Origin: Nocardia sp. BSTN01
GTDB taxonomy: Bacteria > Actinomycetota > Actinomycetes > Mycobacteriales > Mycobacteriaceae
Assembly: GCF_015354405.1 (NCBI RefSeq)
Contig: NZ_JADKYP010000031.1
Coordinates: forward strand, 1-64,000
DNA: 64,000 bases
Direction of reading: 5' to 3'
A program made the position numbers and the translations under genes. The notes below the pieces were generated by a model. The model was not told where the DNA came from. It saw nothing but the letters and a program-made list of their open reading frames with translations, and did not search any database. Below, one piece after another: positions 42,831 through 51,635 of this stretch; the first letter of the stretch is position 1; the number at the start of each line of letters is the position of its first letter.

Positions 42831-44176
42831 CCGCGCCGCCGGTACCGGACGGTGCACGGCTGCTGCAACTGCACCACCATCTTGGAGTGGTCGTTGCGGT
42901 AGCTGTCGGAGGGCTGCGCCATCTCGAATTCCCAGTCCCGCAACAAAATCGAGAAGATCGCCTTCAACTGCATGAGGGCGAACGCCTGGCCGACGCAGCG
43001 ATGCCGTCCGGCGCCGAACGGGATCCAGGTCCAGCGGTTCACCAGATCCGCCTGATTGGGGTCGACATAGCGGCCGGGATCGAAGCGGTCGGGCTCGGGG
43101 AAGTCCTCCGCGATCCGGTTGGAGACCGCCGGTGTGGTCGCGACCAGATCGCCCGGTGCGATGCTGTGCCCGCACACCTCGAATTCGCCGCGCGCGACGC
43201 GCATCAAGATGATCAGCGGCGGATGCAGCCGCAGCGTCTCCTTCAATGTCGCCTCGAGCTGCGGAATCTGGCGCAGCGCATGGAAACTCACGTCCTGGCC
43301 GTCGGCGTAGAGCTCGTCGAGTTCGCCGACGACGCGGGCCAGCACCTCGGGATTGCGCAGCAGTTCGATGGTCGTCCAGGCCGCGGTACCGGAGGTAGTG
43401 TGGTGGCCGGCGAACATCATCGAGATGAAGATGCCGGTGATCTCGCTGGCGGAGAATCGCAACTCGCCCTGTTCGTCGCGGATCGAGACCAGCACGTCGA
43501 GCATGTCGCGATCCTCCTTGCCCTGCGGCGGATTCGCGATGCGGCCGTTCATGATCTCCTGGACCAGTTCCACCAGCTTCGCGCGGGCCTCGTCGCGGCG
43601 GCGGAAGCTCTCGATCGGCGCGTAGGGGTCGACGTAGCACAGCGCGTCGGTGCCGCGTTCGAGTTCGTGGTACAGGTGCGCGAACCGCTCGTCGAGTTCC
43701 TCGCGGAACTTCTTGCCGATCAGGCAGGCCGAGGAGGTGTAGATGGTCAGCTCGGCGAAGAACTCGAGCAGGTCGATTTCGCCCTCGTCGCCCCAGCCCT
43801 CGAGGATGCGGTGCACCTCGTGCGCGATGGTTTCGGCGTGCCCGCGCATGAAGTCGCCGCGCAGGGCCTGGTTGTGCAGCATTTCCTTGCGGCGCTCGGG
43901 GCTGGCGTCGAAGACCACGCCGTCACCGAAGATCGGCTTCATGAACGGGTAGGCGGCACCCTGGTCGAGATCTTCGTCGGCCGCGCGGAAGAAGAATTCG
44001 TTCGCCTCGGCGCCCGAGAGCAGGATGACGTCCTTGTCGGCCAGCCGGAACGAGCCCACATCGCCGCACTCGGACCGCACCCGCCGCATCAGCGCGATGG
44101 GATCGGTGCGGAACTCTTCGAGGTGGCCGTGCTCGTGTTCGCCCCCGGAGACCTGCCGCGGCTTGACCAACGTCAT
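42827..44176 (-). CDS. cyp51: Cytochrome P450 CYP51 (sterol 14-alpha-demethylase)
   Basis: The 449-residue P450 follows M. tuberculosis CYP51 almost block for block: HGHLEEFRTDP near the N-terminus, AYPFMKPIFGDGVVFDASPERRKEMLHN, the I-helix AGHHTTSG (256-263), ExxR as ETLR (313-316), and the heme loop FGAGRHRCVG with C394. It has no membrane anchor, as in bacteria. AAGGA precedes ATG 44176. The [3Fe-4S] ferredoxin gene that follows cyp51 in mycobacteria is missing here; an SDR is in its place. Confidence 0.93.
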   Translation of the reverse strand: MTLVKPRQVSGGEHEHGHLEEFRTDPIALMRRVRSECGDVGSFRLADKDVILLSGAEANEFFFRAADEDLDQGAAYPFMKPIFGDGVVFDASPERRKEMLHNQALRGDFMRGHAETIAHEVHRILEGWGDEGEIDLLEFFAELTIYTSSACLIGKKFREELDERFAHLYHELERGTDALCYVDPYAPIESFRRRDEARAKLVELVQEIMNGRIANPPQGKEDRDMLDVLVSIRDEQGELRFSASEITGIFISMMFAGHHTTSGTAAWTTIELLRNPEVLARVVGELDELYADGQDVSFHALRQIPQLEATLKETLRLHPPLIILMRVARGEFEVCGHSIAPGDLVATTPAVSNRIAEDFPEPDRFDPGRYVDPNQADLVNRWTWIPFGAGRHRCVGQAFALMQLKAIFSILLRDWEFEMAQPSDSYRNDHSKMVVQLQQPCTVRYRRRG

Positions 44177-44317
44177 GAGAAATCCTTCCGCATTCCCGGA
44201 TCCATCCGTGATGGACACGTGTCTGGACGGTACTACGGAAGGGTGGGCGAGGCAAGGTCCGGCACTGTTTCGGGCAGTGCCGGACCGATGTGCGGGACGG
44301 GATTCGGGTGCTGGTGC

Positions 44318-44980
44318 TCAGCGCAGGACCGGCGCCGAGCGCACGGTGCTGAGCTGCCGGATGATCGCGGCGGCGTGGTTGTCGAACCGCTCCCGGTCGA
44401 TGGTGATATCGCCGATCAGATACGGGCGGTAGCAATAGGCGAGCGCGCCGAAGATGGCCATCGCGTTGAGCGTCGCGTCGGTTTCGTCGGGTGCCGGGGT
44501 GTCGGTGTCGTCGGCGGCGATCACCGACGCGATCGGCCCGGTGATCACCGCGACCAGTTCGCTGCCGCGCCGGGTCAGCGCCGGGGTGGCGATCGATTCG
44601 ACGAACAGGATGCGCCCGCGCCGGGGGTCCTCGGTGAGAAAATCGGTGAACGCGCGCACCACGTGACCGAACAGCAGATCCCGGTCCTCGGGGGCGTCGG
44701 CCAGTGCGGCGAGCAGCCGATCCCGGCACTGTTCGACGGTGTTCTCGAGGACGGTGGTCGTCAAATCGTCGAGATTGGCGAAACTCTCGTAGAAATAACG
44801 TTCGGTGAGCCCGGCCTGTCGGCATACTCCGCGCATCGAGGTCTCGGCCGCGCCGACGCCGGCCATGAGCTCGTAACCGGCCTGCAGTAGCCGTTCACGA
44901 CGTGCGGCGATGCGATCGGCCGGTTCGCGCCCACGCCAGGGGCGGCTGCCCGTTTTCGGAGTGTGCGGCGAATCGGCCAT
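44318..44980 (-). CDS. TetR-family regulator of the mymA-like operon
   Basis: The 220-residue protein has a TetR helix-turn-helix (AETSMRGVCRQAGLTERYFYESF, residues about 45-67) and a helical ligand domain. It is divergent from a four-gene operon starting at 45100, and a perfect 9-bp palindrome lies between. It most likely represses that operon, with a hydroxylated lipid or sterol as possible inducer. ATG 44980 is used. Confidence 0.85.
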   Translation of the reverse strand: MADSPHTPKTGSRPWRGREPADRIAARRERLLQAGYELMAGVGAAETSMRGVCRQAGLTERYFYESFANLDDLTTTVLENTVEQCRDRLLAALADAPEDRDLLFGHVVRAFTDFLTEDPRRGRILFVESIATPALTRRGSELVAVITGPIASVIAADDTDTPAPDETDATLNAMAIFGALAYCYRPYLIGDITIDRERFDNHAAAIIRQLSTVRSAPVLR

Positions 44981-45018
44981 GGCCGTGATGCTACCGGGGG
45001 CCGCCGACGGGGCGATGA

Positions 45019-45056
45019 GTTGACATCGAGTGCTGTTGACATCCATTGATGTCAAC
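45019..45056. promoter_or_regulatory. TetR operator with an extra half-site
   Basis: GTTGACATC and GATGTCAAC (45035-45056) are perfect 9-bp arms with a CATT spacer. A further GTTGACATC half-site stands at 45019-45027, one and a half turns upstream. The site is between the divergent TetR gene and the hydrolase operon. Confidence 0.7.
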
Positions 45057-45099
45057 ATTACGGTCGGAGCATCGCTTCGACCACCCGCAAGGACGCGCC

Positions 45100-45975
45100 A
45101 TGAACACCTCGGTCTACGACGACCAAGCCCACGCGATCAGGGCCCGCGATGTGCGATTCGATTTCGACTCCGTCCCCATGCACTACATTCCGGGCGAGGT
45201 CATGGCGACCCACATCATCAACGTGATGCACCTGGTTCTCCCGGAGGGGGAACGCGCGATGGCCGCGGCCCTGGCCGAGGCGCTGGCCTATATCGACGAC
45301 GAGCGGCTGCGCGAAGAGGTTCAGGGTTTCATCGGCCAGGAGAATCAGCACGCCAGCTCGCACGCGCAGGCGCGCCGCCACCTGGAGTCGCTCGGACTCG
45401 ACGTGGCCCCGATGGTGGAGACGGTGGCCTGGCTGGTCGATCGGATGCTCGGCGATCACGGCCTCACCGGCCGCGCCAAACACGAGTGGCTGTGCGAGCG
45501 GCTGGGCCTGTTCGCCGGGATGGAGCACTACACCGCCGTCATCGGCGAATGGCTGCTCACCAACGACGTGCTCGAGGCCAAGAACATGCATCCGGCGATG
45601 CTGGACCTGATTCGCTGGCACGGCGCGGAGGAGGTCGAACACCGCAGCGTGGTCTACGACGCGTACATGCACGTCGACGGCGGATATCTGCGCAAGGCCC
45701 GCACGGCCGTGCTGGCCAGCTCGTCGCTGCTGGTGCTGTTCGTGATCGCCGGCGGCTATCTGTTCGGCAAGGATCCCGACCCCCGCAAGGGACGGTTCTG
45801 GCCGTTGCAGTTCCTCAGCGCCTCCGCCCGCGGCGTGGTGCCGCGCATGTCGACCTTCCTGACCGAGATACCGCGCTATCTGCGGCCCGGATTCCATCCC
45901 TCCCAGCTCGGCAGTATGGACAACGCGCTGCGGTATCTCGCGCAGTCTCCGGCGGCGCGCGAGGGCCGGCGATGA
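45100..45975 (+). CDS. Metal-dependent hydrolase family protein (PF10118)
   Basis: The 291-residue protein matches the family annotated as predicted metal-dependent hydrolase. It has helical segments rich in His and Glu: IGQENQHASSHAQARRHLE, GLFAGMEHYTAVIGEWLL and WHGAEEVEHRSVVYDAY. The spacing resembles a ferritin-like di-metal site. One membrane helix follows near residue 205. ATG 45100 follows AAGGA. It is the first gene of a coupled operon with a reductase and a Baeyer-Villiger oxygenase, so it may be an oxygenase-like di-iron enzyme. Confidence 0.75.
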   Translation: MNTSVYDDQAHAIRARDVRFDFDSVPMHYIPGEVMATHIINVMHLVLPEGERAMAAALAEALAYIDDERLREEVQGFIGQENQHASSHAQARRHLESLGLDVAPMVETVAWLVDRMLGDHGLTGRAKHEWLCERLGLFAGMEHYTAVIGEWLLTNDVLEAKNMHPAMLDLIRWHGAEEVEHRSVVYDAYMHVDGGYLRKARTAVLASSSLLVLFVIAGGYLFGKDPDPRKGRFWPLQFLSASARGVVPRMSTFLTEIPRYLRPGFHPSQLGSMDNALRYLAQSPAAREGRR

Positions 45976-47063
45976 CGGCGGTGGCGTACCCGGTCGCCGC
46001 CGACCGGCCGGAGTATCGGCCGTCGCTGCCGCTGCGGGCGGTCGGCGCGGTGTTCGACCTGTATCGCCGCGGCGTCACCACGGAACCGCCGATCGAGGTG
46101 CTGTCGCGGCCGAATCCGGTGCGGCGCAGTGGTTTCGAGCGCGAGCTGATCGTGGCCCGGCGCGAGACGCAGGCCGCGGATGTGGTCGTGCTGACGCTGG
46201 TCGCTCCCTACGGCGAACGGTTGCCGAGCTGGGTTCCGGGTGCGCACATCGACGTGCTTCTGCCCTCCGGGCGCCAGCGGCAGTATTCGCTCAACGGTGA
46301 CCCGGCCGATCGCGGGAGCTACCGCATCGCCGTACGCCATCTGCCCGAGGGCGGCGGTGGATCCGACGAGATCCATCGCGACGTGGCGGTGGGGGACCGG
46401 TTGCGCGTGCGCGGGCCGCGCAACGCCTTCGGTTATATCGACGCACCGCACTACGTCTTCGTGGCGGGCGGCATCGGCATCACCCCCTTGCTGCCGATGG
46501 TGGCCGACGCCGAACGGCGCGGAATCGATTGGCGGCTGATCTATCTCGGCCGCAGCCGGGCGACGATGCCGTTCCTCGACGAGCTGTCGGCCCATCGCGG
46601 CGGACGGCTCGAGGTCCGGCCCGACGACGAATTCGGTCTCGCCGACCTCGATCTGATTCTGGCCGACGTGCCGCGCGGCACCGCGATCTACGTCTGCGGT
46701 CCGCCACCGCTGATGGCCGCCGCGCTGGACACCGAGGCCGCCCACGAGCCGACCGTCTCGGTGCACACCGAACGTTTCTCGCCGCTGCCGGTGCAGCAGG
46801 GCCGGCCGTTCCGGATCCGGTTGCGGCGCAGCGGTCACACCGTGGACGTGGCGGCCGACGAGTCGGCCCTGGCGGCCATCGGCCGGGTCCTGCCCGACGT
46901 CGCCTATTCGTGCCGGCAGGGATTCTGCGGCACATGCGCGGTGAGCGTGCACGCCGGCGCCGTCGACCATCGCGATCGGCGGCTGAGCCCCGCCGAACGT
47001 GAGACCACCATGCTCACCTGCGTCTCGCGCGCGGCGGGCGACACTCTCGAACTCGACCTGTGA
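45972..47063 (+). CDS. Flavin/NAD reductase with C-terminal [2Fe-2S] domain (PDR/VanB type)
   Basis: The 363-residue protein has a ferredoxin-reductase-like flavin domain (RQRQYSLNGDP), an NAD domain (FVAGGIGITPLLPM, CGPPPLM) and a C-terminal plant-type ferredoxin domain with CRQGFCGTC and a distant TC. An extra 50 residues at the N-terminus precede the usual domain. It takes electrons from NAD(P)H to an oxygenase; the preceding PF10118 protein is the best candidate partner, since the BVMO has its own flavin. Coupled by ATGA. Confidence 0.88.
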   Translation: MTAVAYPVAADRPEYRPSLPLRAVGAVFDLYRRGVTTEPPIEVLSRPNPVRRSGFERELIVARRETQAADVVVLTLVAPYGERLPSWVPGAHIDVLLPSGRQRQYSLNGDPADRGSYRIAVRHLPEGGGGSDEIHRDVAVGDRLRVRGPRNAFGYIDAPHYVFVAGGIGITPLLPMVADAERRGIDWRLIYLGRSRATMPFLDELSAHRGGRLEVRPDDEFGLADLDLILADVPRGTAIYVCGPPPLMAAALDTEAAHEPTVSVHTERFSPLPVQQGRPFRIRLRRSGHTVDVAADESALAAIGRVLPDVAYSCRQGFCGTCAVSVHAGAVDHRDRRLSPAERETTMLTCVSRAAGDTLELDL

Positions 47064-47116
47064 GCACGAGACCGGTTGTTTCGGGCAACGACGCCCGCAC
47101 CGAAAGGAATTCGACG

Positions 47117-48634
47117 ATGGCAGTATCCGAGAGCGCCCCCGCCGAACACACCCCGATCGCGGTGATCGGCGCCGGAGTCGCCGGAATCGGCCTCGCGGTG
47201 TCGTTGCGCGCGGCCGGATTCGAGGACTTCCTGATTCTCGAACGCGCCGATGATCTCGGTGGCACCTGGCAGGCCAACACCTATCCCGGCTGCGCCTGCG
47301 ATGTCCCCTCACACCTCTACTCCTATTCCTTCGCGCCGAATCCGGACTGGTCGCGCACCTACGGACGCCAGCCTGAAATCCTGGGCTATCTGCGCGATGT
47401 CGCCGAGCGCCACGATGTGGTGCGGCATATGCGTTTCGGCACCGATGTGCTGCGCGCGCAGTGGGACGAATCGCGGCGGCGGTGGCTCGTGCGCACCGAT
47501 CGGGGAGTGCTCAGCGCCGATGTGCTGATCTCGGCGGTCGGCCCGTTCAGCGAGGCGAAGATTCCGAATATGCCGGGGCGCGAGACCTTCCGCGGCACCC
47601 AGTTCCACTCGCTGCACTGGAACCACGAGCACGATCTGACCGGCGAGCGCGTCGCCGTGATCGGCACCGGTGCCTCGGCGGTGCAGTTCATTCCCGAGAT
47701 CGCGCCGAAGGTGCAACGGCTCACGGTCTTCCAGCGCTCCGCGCCGTGGATCGTCTCGCGCCTGGATCGGTCCACCCTCGGCGTGGAGCGCGCACTGCTG
47801 CGCCGGATGCCGCTGCTCGGTACCGCGCTGCGGGGCGCCTACTACGCCGGTATCGAAAGCTTCGGGCTGGTCGGATTCGTCGACCGTCGCTTCCGCCATC
47901 CGTTCCAGGCGCTGTCGGGGATGCAACTTCGCCGCCAGGTCCGCGATCCGGCCCTGCGGCGAAAATTGACCCCGGACTACATGATCGGATGCAAGCGCGC
48001 GATCTTCTCCGACGCGTACTATCCGGCCCTCACGCGCGACAACGTCGACGTGGTGACGGAATCCATCGCCGAGATCCGCCCCGGATCGATCGTCACCACC
48101 GACGGTGCGGAACATCCGGTCGACACCATCGTCTGGGGCACCGGGTTCGGCGCGATACCGAAACTCTACGACCGGATCGAAGGCGTCGGCGGACTGACCG
48201 TGGCCGACCACTACCGTCGCCGGCCCAGCAGTTATCTGGGCGCGGCCATCGCGGGCTTCCCCAATATGTTCCTGACCCTCGGCCCGTTCGGCGCCGCGGG
48301 GAACCAGTCCGCGATCTTCATGATCGAATCGCAGATCACCTACATCGTCGACGCGCTGAAAACCCTGCGCGACAACGAGGTCGACCGCGTCGAGGTCCGG
48401 GCCTCGGTGCAGGACCGGTTCCTCGACGAGATGCGGCAGCGCAGTCGCGATACCGTGTGGCTGGGCGGCGGCTGCGACAGCTACTACACCACCGACAAGG
48501 GCGAGAACGCCGGACTGTATCCGAACTGGAGTTTCGAATACCGCCGCCGAGTCGCGAGTTTCGACGCGGACTCCTATCTACTGTCGCGCCACGTACCGGA
48601 TCCGACCACCGCAGAGATGAGCAGTATCCGATGA
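47117..48634 (+). CDS. Baeyer-Villiger-type flavin monooxygenase
   Basis: The 505-residue FAD/NADPH enzyme has G-x-G-x-x-G loops at residues 18-24 (GAGVAGIG) and near 185 (GTGASAVQF). Between them lies the BVMO fingerprint FxGxxxHxxxW at 158-168 (FRGTQFHSLHW). It resembles MymA/EthA-type enzymes that oxidise ketones or thioethers. ATG 47117 follows AAAGGA; a GTG at 47060 would overlap the previous stop but gives a non-conserved N-terminus. It overlaps the SDR gene by four bases. Confidence 0.9.
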   Translation: MAVSESAPAEHTPIAVIGAGVAGIGLAVSLRAAGFEDFLILERADDLGGTWQANTYPGCACDVPSHLYSYSFAPNPDWSRTYGRQPEILGYLRDVAERHDVVRHMRFGTDVLRAQWDESRRRWLVRTDRGVLSADVLISAVGPFSEAKIPNMPGRETFRGTQFHSLHWNHEHDLTGERVAVIGTGASAVQFIPEIAPKVQRLTVFQRSAPWIVSRLDRSTLGVERALLRRMPLLGTALRGAYYAGIESFGLVGFVDRRFRHPFQALSGMQLRRQVRDPALRRKLTPDYMIGCKRAIFSDAYYPALTRDNVDVVTESIAEIRPGSIVTTDGAEHPVDTIVWGTGFGAIPKLYDRIEGVGGLTVADHYRRRPSSYLGAAIAGFPNMFLTLGPFGAAGNQSAIFMIESQITYIVDALKTLRDNEVDRVEVRASVQDRFLDEMRQRSRDTVWLGGGCDSYYTTDKGENAGLYPNWSFEYRRRVASFDADSYLLSRHVPDPTTAEMSSIR

Positions 48635-49542
48635 TCACAGGACCGTTCGATATGGTGCGCACGCTGCTGGCCCCGGTGCTCGGCGGGGGTGAGCGACTCG
48701 ACGTGCGCGACAAGGTCGTGGTGATCACCGGCGGCGCCGCCGGCATCGGCTACGAGCTGGCCCGGCTGCTCTACGACCGCGGCGCCTACGTCGCGCTGTT
48801 CGACATCGACGCCGAGGCCGTGCGCGCGAGTGCGGCCGCACTCGGCATCCGGGCGGTCGCGATCACCGTCGACGTGGCCGACCGGGAGGGAGTACGGCTG
48901 GCGGTCGGACAGGTACGGGAGAACTTCGGGCGCATCGACGTGGTGGTGGCCAACGCCGGCGTCGTCCCGCGCCCGGCGACCGTGCGGCTGCTCGATCCCG
49001 AGGAATTCGACCGGGTGCTGGCGATCAACCTCACCGGCGCCTTCAACACCGTTCAGCCCGCGCTCGACGACGTCATCGCGGCGCACGGTCACGTCGTCGT
49101 GGTCTCCTCGTGTGCCGCGTTCGCCCCCGGAATGGGCGGTTCGCCGTACATGGTGAGCAAGGCCGGGGTGGAACAGCTCGGGCGCGCGCTGCGGGTGGAA
49201 CTCGGCGGAACGGGCGCCTCGGCCGGAATCGCCTATTTCGGCGTGGTGGAGACGGCGATGACCCACGACACCCTGGACGAGGACGAGCTGGGCGCCGAAT
49301 TCGGCGCGCTGCTGCCCTGGCCGCTGAATCAGCGCATCACCGCCCGGCGGGCCGCCGAGGTGATCGCCGGTGCCATCGAACGCCGGTCCGCGCGCACCGT
49401 GGCGCCCGCGGGGTGGGAGCCGTACGCGCTGCTGCGGGGCGCGGTGAACGTGGCCCTCGATCACAAGCTGAGCGTCGACGAGCGGGTGCGCTCGCTGACG
49501 CAGCGGCTCGAACAGCGCATCCTCGCAGATCGCGGCCGGTAA
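48631..49542 (+). CDS. Short-chain dehydrogenase of the mymA-like operon
   Basis: The 303-residue classical SDR has TGGAAGIG, VVANAGV and catalytic YMVSK after a 26-residue N-terminal extension. DID after the second strand favours NAD. It ends the operon begun at 45100. A plausible sequence is alcohol to ketone by the SDR and ketone to ester by the BVMO, in the manner of the mycobacterial mymA operon. ATGA start overlap. Confidence 0.88.
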   Translation: MITGPFDMVRTLLAPVLGGGERLDVRDKVVVITGGAAGIGYELARLLYDRGAYVALFDIDAEAVRASAAALGIRAVAITVDVADREGVRLAVGQVRENFGRIDVVVANAGVVPRPATVRLLDPEEFDRVLAINLTGAFNTVQPALDDVIAAHGHVVVVSSCAAFAPGMGGSPYMVSKAGVEQLGRALRVELGGTGASAGIAYFGVVETAMTHDTLDEDELGAEFGALLPWPLNQRITARRAAEVIAGAIERRSARTVAPAGWEPYALLRGAVNVALDHKLSVDERVRSLTQRLEQRILADRGR

Positions 49543-49647
49543 CCGGATTCGCAAATCTGAGAGATTTCAAAGGATCGGCACAGATTCCGATCAGGACCGA
49601 TCGGCACCATGGATCCCGAGGACCCACTCGGCGAGATGAGGTGTGCG

Positions 49648-49998
49648 ATGGTCGATATCGAGATCACGGGTACGACGGTCACCGTCCATGTCCGTGGCAC
49701 CCACCGGTTGCTCTCGCTGTGCGAACGGGTGCGCTTCGATCTGTCCCACGTCGTGGCCGTCGCGCCCGCGGAGGTGGATCTGCGGCCGCCGTGGATGCGC
49801 GCGCCCGGCACCTTCTTCCCGGGCGTGATCGCGGCCGGCGTCTTCCGCGGCAAAGGCCGCAAGGAGTTCTGGGATACCCGCTTCGACGGTCGTGGGGTGC
49901 GGATCGAACTGACCGGCACCGAATTCAGCCGGATCGTCGTCGATGTGGAGGAGCCGGACGAGGTGCGCCGGATACTGGCGCGCGCCGCCGCTGCCTGA
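49648..49998 (+). CDS. Conserved hypothetical protein, 116 residues
   Basis: The protein is a short alpha/beta domain beginning MVDIEITGTTVTVHVRGTHR with strands up to about residue 90 and a C-terminal helix. APGTFFPGVIAAGVFRGKGRKEFWDTRF is a block I have seen in actinobacterial hypothetical proteins predicted to fold like PH or phage-tail subunits. No membrane segment. The start at 49648 is preferred to 49609 because of domain limits. Function unknown. Confidence 0.6.
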   Translation: MVDIEITGTTVTVHVRGTHRLLSLCERVRFDLSHVVAVAPAEVDLRPPWMRAPGTFFPGVIAAGVFRGKGRKEFWDTRFDGRGVRIELTGTEFSRIVVDVEEPDEVRRILARAAAA

Positions 49999-50051
49999 GC
50001 CCCCGCCCGCGAACCCCGAACGGGGTGAATCTCGCTGCCTCACAGCCCATT

Positions 50052-50092
50052 GCGACACGCCGAATCGGCGTGCCGCGCGCGACACGCCGAAT
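50052..50092. repeat. Direct repeat with internal palindrome
   Basis: GCGACACGCCGAAT occurs at 50052-50065 and 50079-50092. The first copy is part of a near-perfect palindrome, CACGCCGA-A-TCGGCGTG (50056-50072). It stands about 125 bp before the gene at 50216 and may be its operator. Confidence 0.5.
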
Positions 50093-50215
50093 AAGTCTGG
50101 CATTGGGGCTAATCCGCAGTTTCGCAGATGGCGGTTCATCGACTATGAATGGCATGTGCCGTTCCCACTTCGTGAACACTTGCCGGCCACCGTATCTCAC
50201 CGGGCGGTGGTCTAG

Positions 50216-51418
50216 TTGACCGTCGAACACCCCGGAGAAGATGAGGTCAGGCAGCTCGCGCGACGGGTCGAGAAGGCCCGCGGGCGGCTTGCGTACCAGT
50301 TCGATCCGGCGCTGACCGAGGCCCTCTCCGAGAACGAGCTGCAGGCCGAACGTGAACTCGCGGAGAAGATCCGCGAGCAGGAACGCGAACAGCGCTGGAA
50401 AAATGTACAGGCGGCGGCATCGACGTCCGACCGCGCCAGGCAGACCTCCGAAGCGATCGCGAAGGCCGATATGCGAGATCTGTTGATGGCCCGCAAGGCA
50501 ATTGCGGCGCAGAGACGAGAATCCAGCCCGCACGCCAAGGTGGCGTCGCTGTATCGGCATCGCGCCTGGTCGATGCGCGCGCTCGCGGGTGTGGTCATCG
50601 CCGGCATGCTGTGGTCGGCGGTCAACGTGCAGCACAACATCGCCCCCGGTGGCGCCAGCGATCCGCTGTACTGGTTCAGCTACCTGCTCGAAGGCATGAT
50701 CAGCGTCTGCCTGGTCATCATCATGATCGGCACCAACAAGGTCGCCGAATGGGGCATCCTGCAGAGCCGCCGTCAGGTCGCGCTCGCCGAACTGGCCCTG
50801 CTGGCGCTGACCGTCGGCCTCAACACCTACCCGTACCTGCGCAGCGGCGACTGGTACAACGTCGGCGTGCACGCCGTGGCGCCGGTGATGATCGGTGTGG
50901 CGCTGCTGGTCCACGACGCGGCCAGCCAGCGCTACGGCCAGGCCATCACCCAGGCCACCGATCAGATCCGCGATCTGCCCGACCCGGCCGAACAGATCCG
51001 CCGCAGCATGCCGACCTTCGTCAGCTTCATCCGGCAGTCCGCGCCCGACACCCGCCCGGCCCCGATGGCCGCGCTGCCGGGCGCCGGCGACACCACCACC
51101 GAGGCGCCGGCCACCGAATCCGCGCGCACGGTGGAGACGGTCGATCCGATCGTCGAGCCGGACATCTGGACCCCGAAGAAGTCCTCGAGTCGCCGGTCCG
51201 ATACCGATGCGGCGGATTCGGTCGCCGACGGCAAGGCGAGCAAGTCCCCGAAATCCGATGCCGCCGACGACGACTCGGATCCGCTGAGCGCCTACGACAC
51301 CGGCCAGTTCCGCATCGCGGACAGCCTCGAGCAGGAACTCGAACAGATCCGTGCCGAGCGGAAGGCGGCACGCGCCGCGAAGCAGCGCGCGGGCTCCAAC
51401 GGCTCGATCATCGACTGA
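50216..51418 (+). CDS. Membrane protein with coiled-coil and four helices, not recognised
   Basis: The 400-residue protein has a charged N-terminal coiled-coil-like region (residues 1-110, rich in Glu, Arg, Ala), four membrane helices at about 117-139, 150-180, 185-205 and 212-235, then a long low-complexity cytoplasmic tail rich in Ser, Asp, Lys and Ala, ending in a second charged helix. The helical core reminds me of Spd/DUF2637 membrane proteins of actinobacterial conjugative plasmids, but no transfer genes are nearby. TTG 50216 is the apparent start. A strong terminator follows. Confidence 0.6.
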   Translation: MTVEHPGEDEVRQLARRVEKARGRLAYQFDPALTEALSENELQAERELAEKIREQEREQRWKNVQAAASTSDRARQTSEAIAKADMRDLLMARKAIAAQRRESSPHAKVASLYRHRAWSMRALAGVVIAGMLWSAVNVQHNIAPGGASDPLYWFSYLLEGMISVCLVIIMIGTNKVAEWGILQSRRQVALAELALLALTVGLNTYPYLRSGDWYNVGVHAVAPVMIGVALLVHDAASQRYGQAITQATDQIRDLPDPAEQIRRSMPTFVSFIRQSAPDTRPAPMAALPGAGDTTTEAPATESARTVETVDPIVEPDIWTPKKSSSRRSDTDAADSVADGKASKSPKSDAADDDSDPLSAYDTGQFRIADSLEQELEQIRAERKAARAAKQRAGSNGSIID

Positions 51419-51453
51419 TCCATACCCCGGTACGTCCCCTCGTACCGTCTGCA

Positions 51454-51486
51454 CAACAGCCCGGCGCGACCAGCGCCGGGCTGTTG
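51454..51486 (+). terminator. Strong hairpin terminator
   Basis: CAACAGCCCGGCGC and GCGCCGGGCTGTTG form a perfect 14-bp stem with loop GACCA, 35 bp after the stop of the gene at 50216. Confidence 0.8.
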
Positions 51487-51599
51487 TCGTTCCCGACCGG
51501 CGTGGCATAGGTCACAATCGGCCGCCTCCGACTACAGTGCCTGCGGTCAGCGCAATCATCGCCGGCGTTTTCGGGTTTCGTGTGGAAGTTCGAGGAGGC

Positions 51600-51635
51600 G
51601 TGGTTTTGCTCGTCCGTGGTTCCGGATGCCGATGA
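51600..51635 (+). CDS. Leader peptide coupled to orphan mceB
   Basis: GAGGAGG (51592-51598) is the only strong ribosome site before the orphan mceB. It serves a tiny frame starting at GTG 51600 or TTG 51606 and reading VVLLVRGSGCR. Its TGA (51633-51635) overlaps the mceB ATG 51632 as ATGA. This points to termination-reinitiation or to an attenuator leader. The TTG start has the better spacing. Confidence 0.4.
   Translation: MVLLVRGSGCR

Noticed and set aside
42887-44890. A 667-codon rightward frame
   Set aside because: It is the antisense shadow of cyp51, which matches its family throughout.
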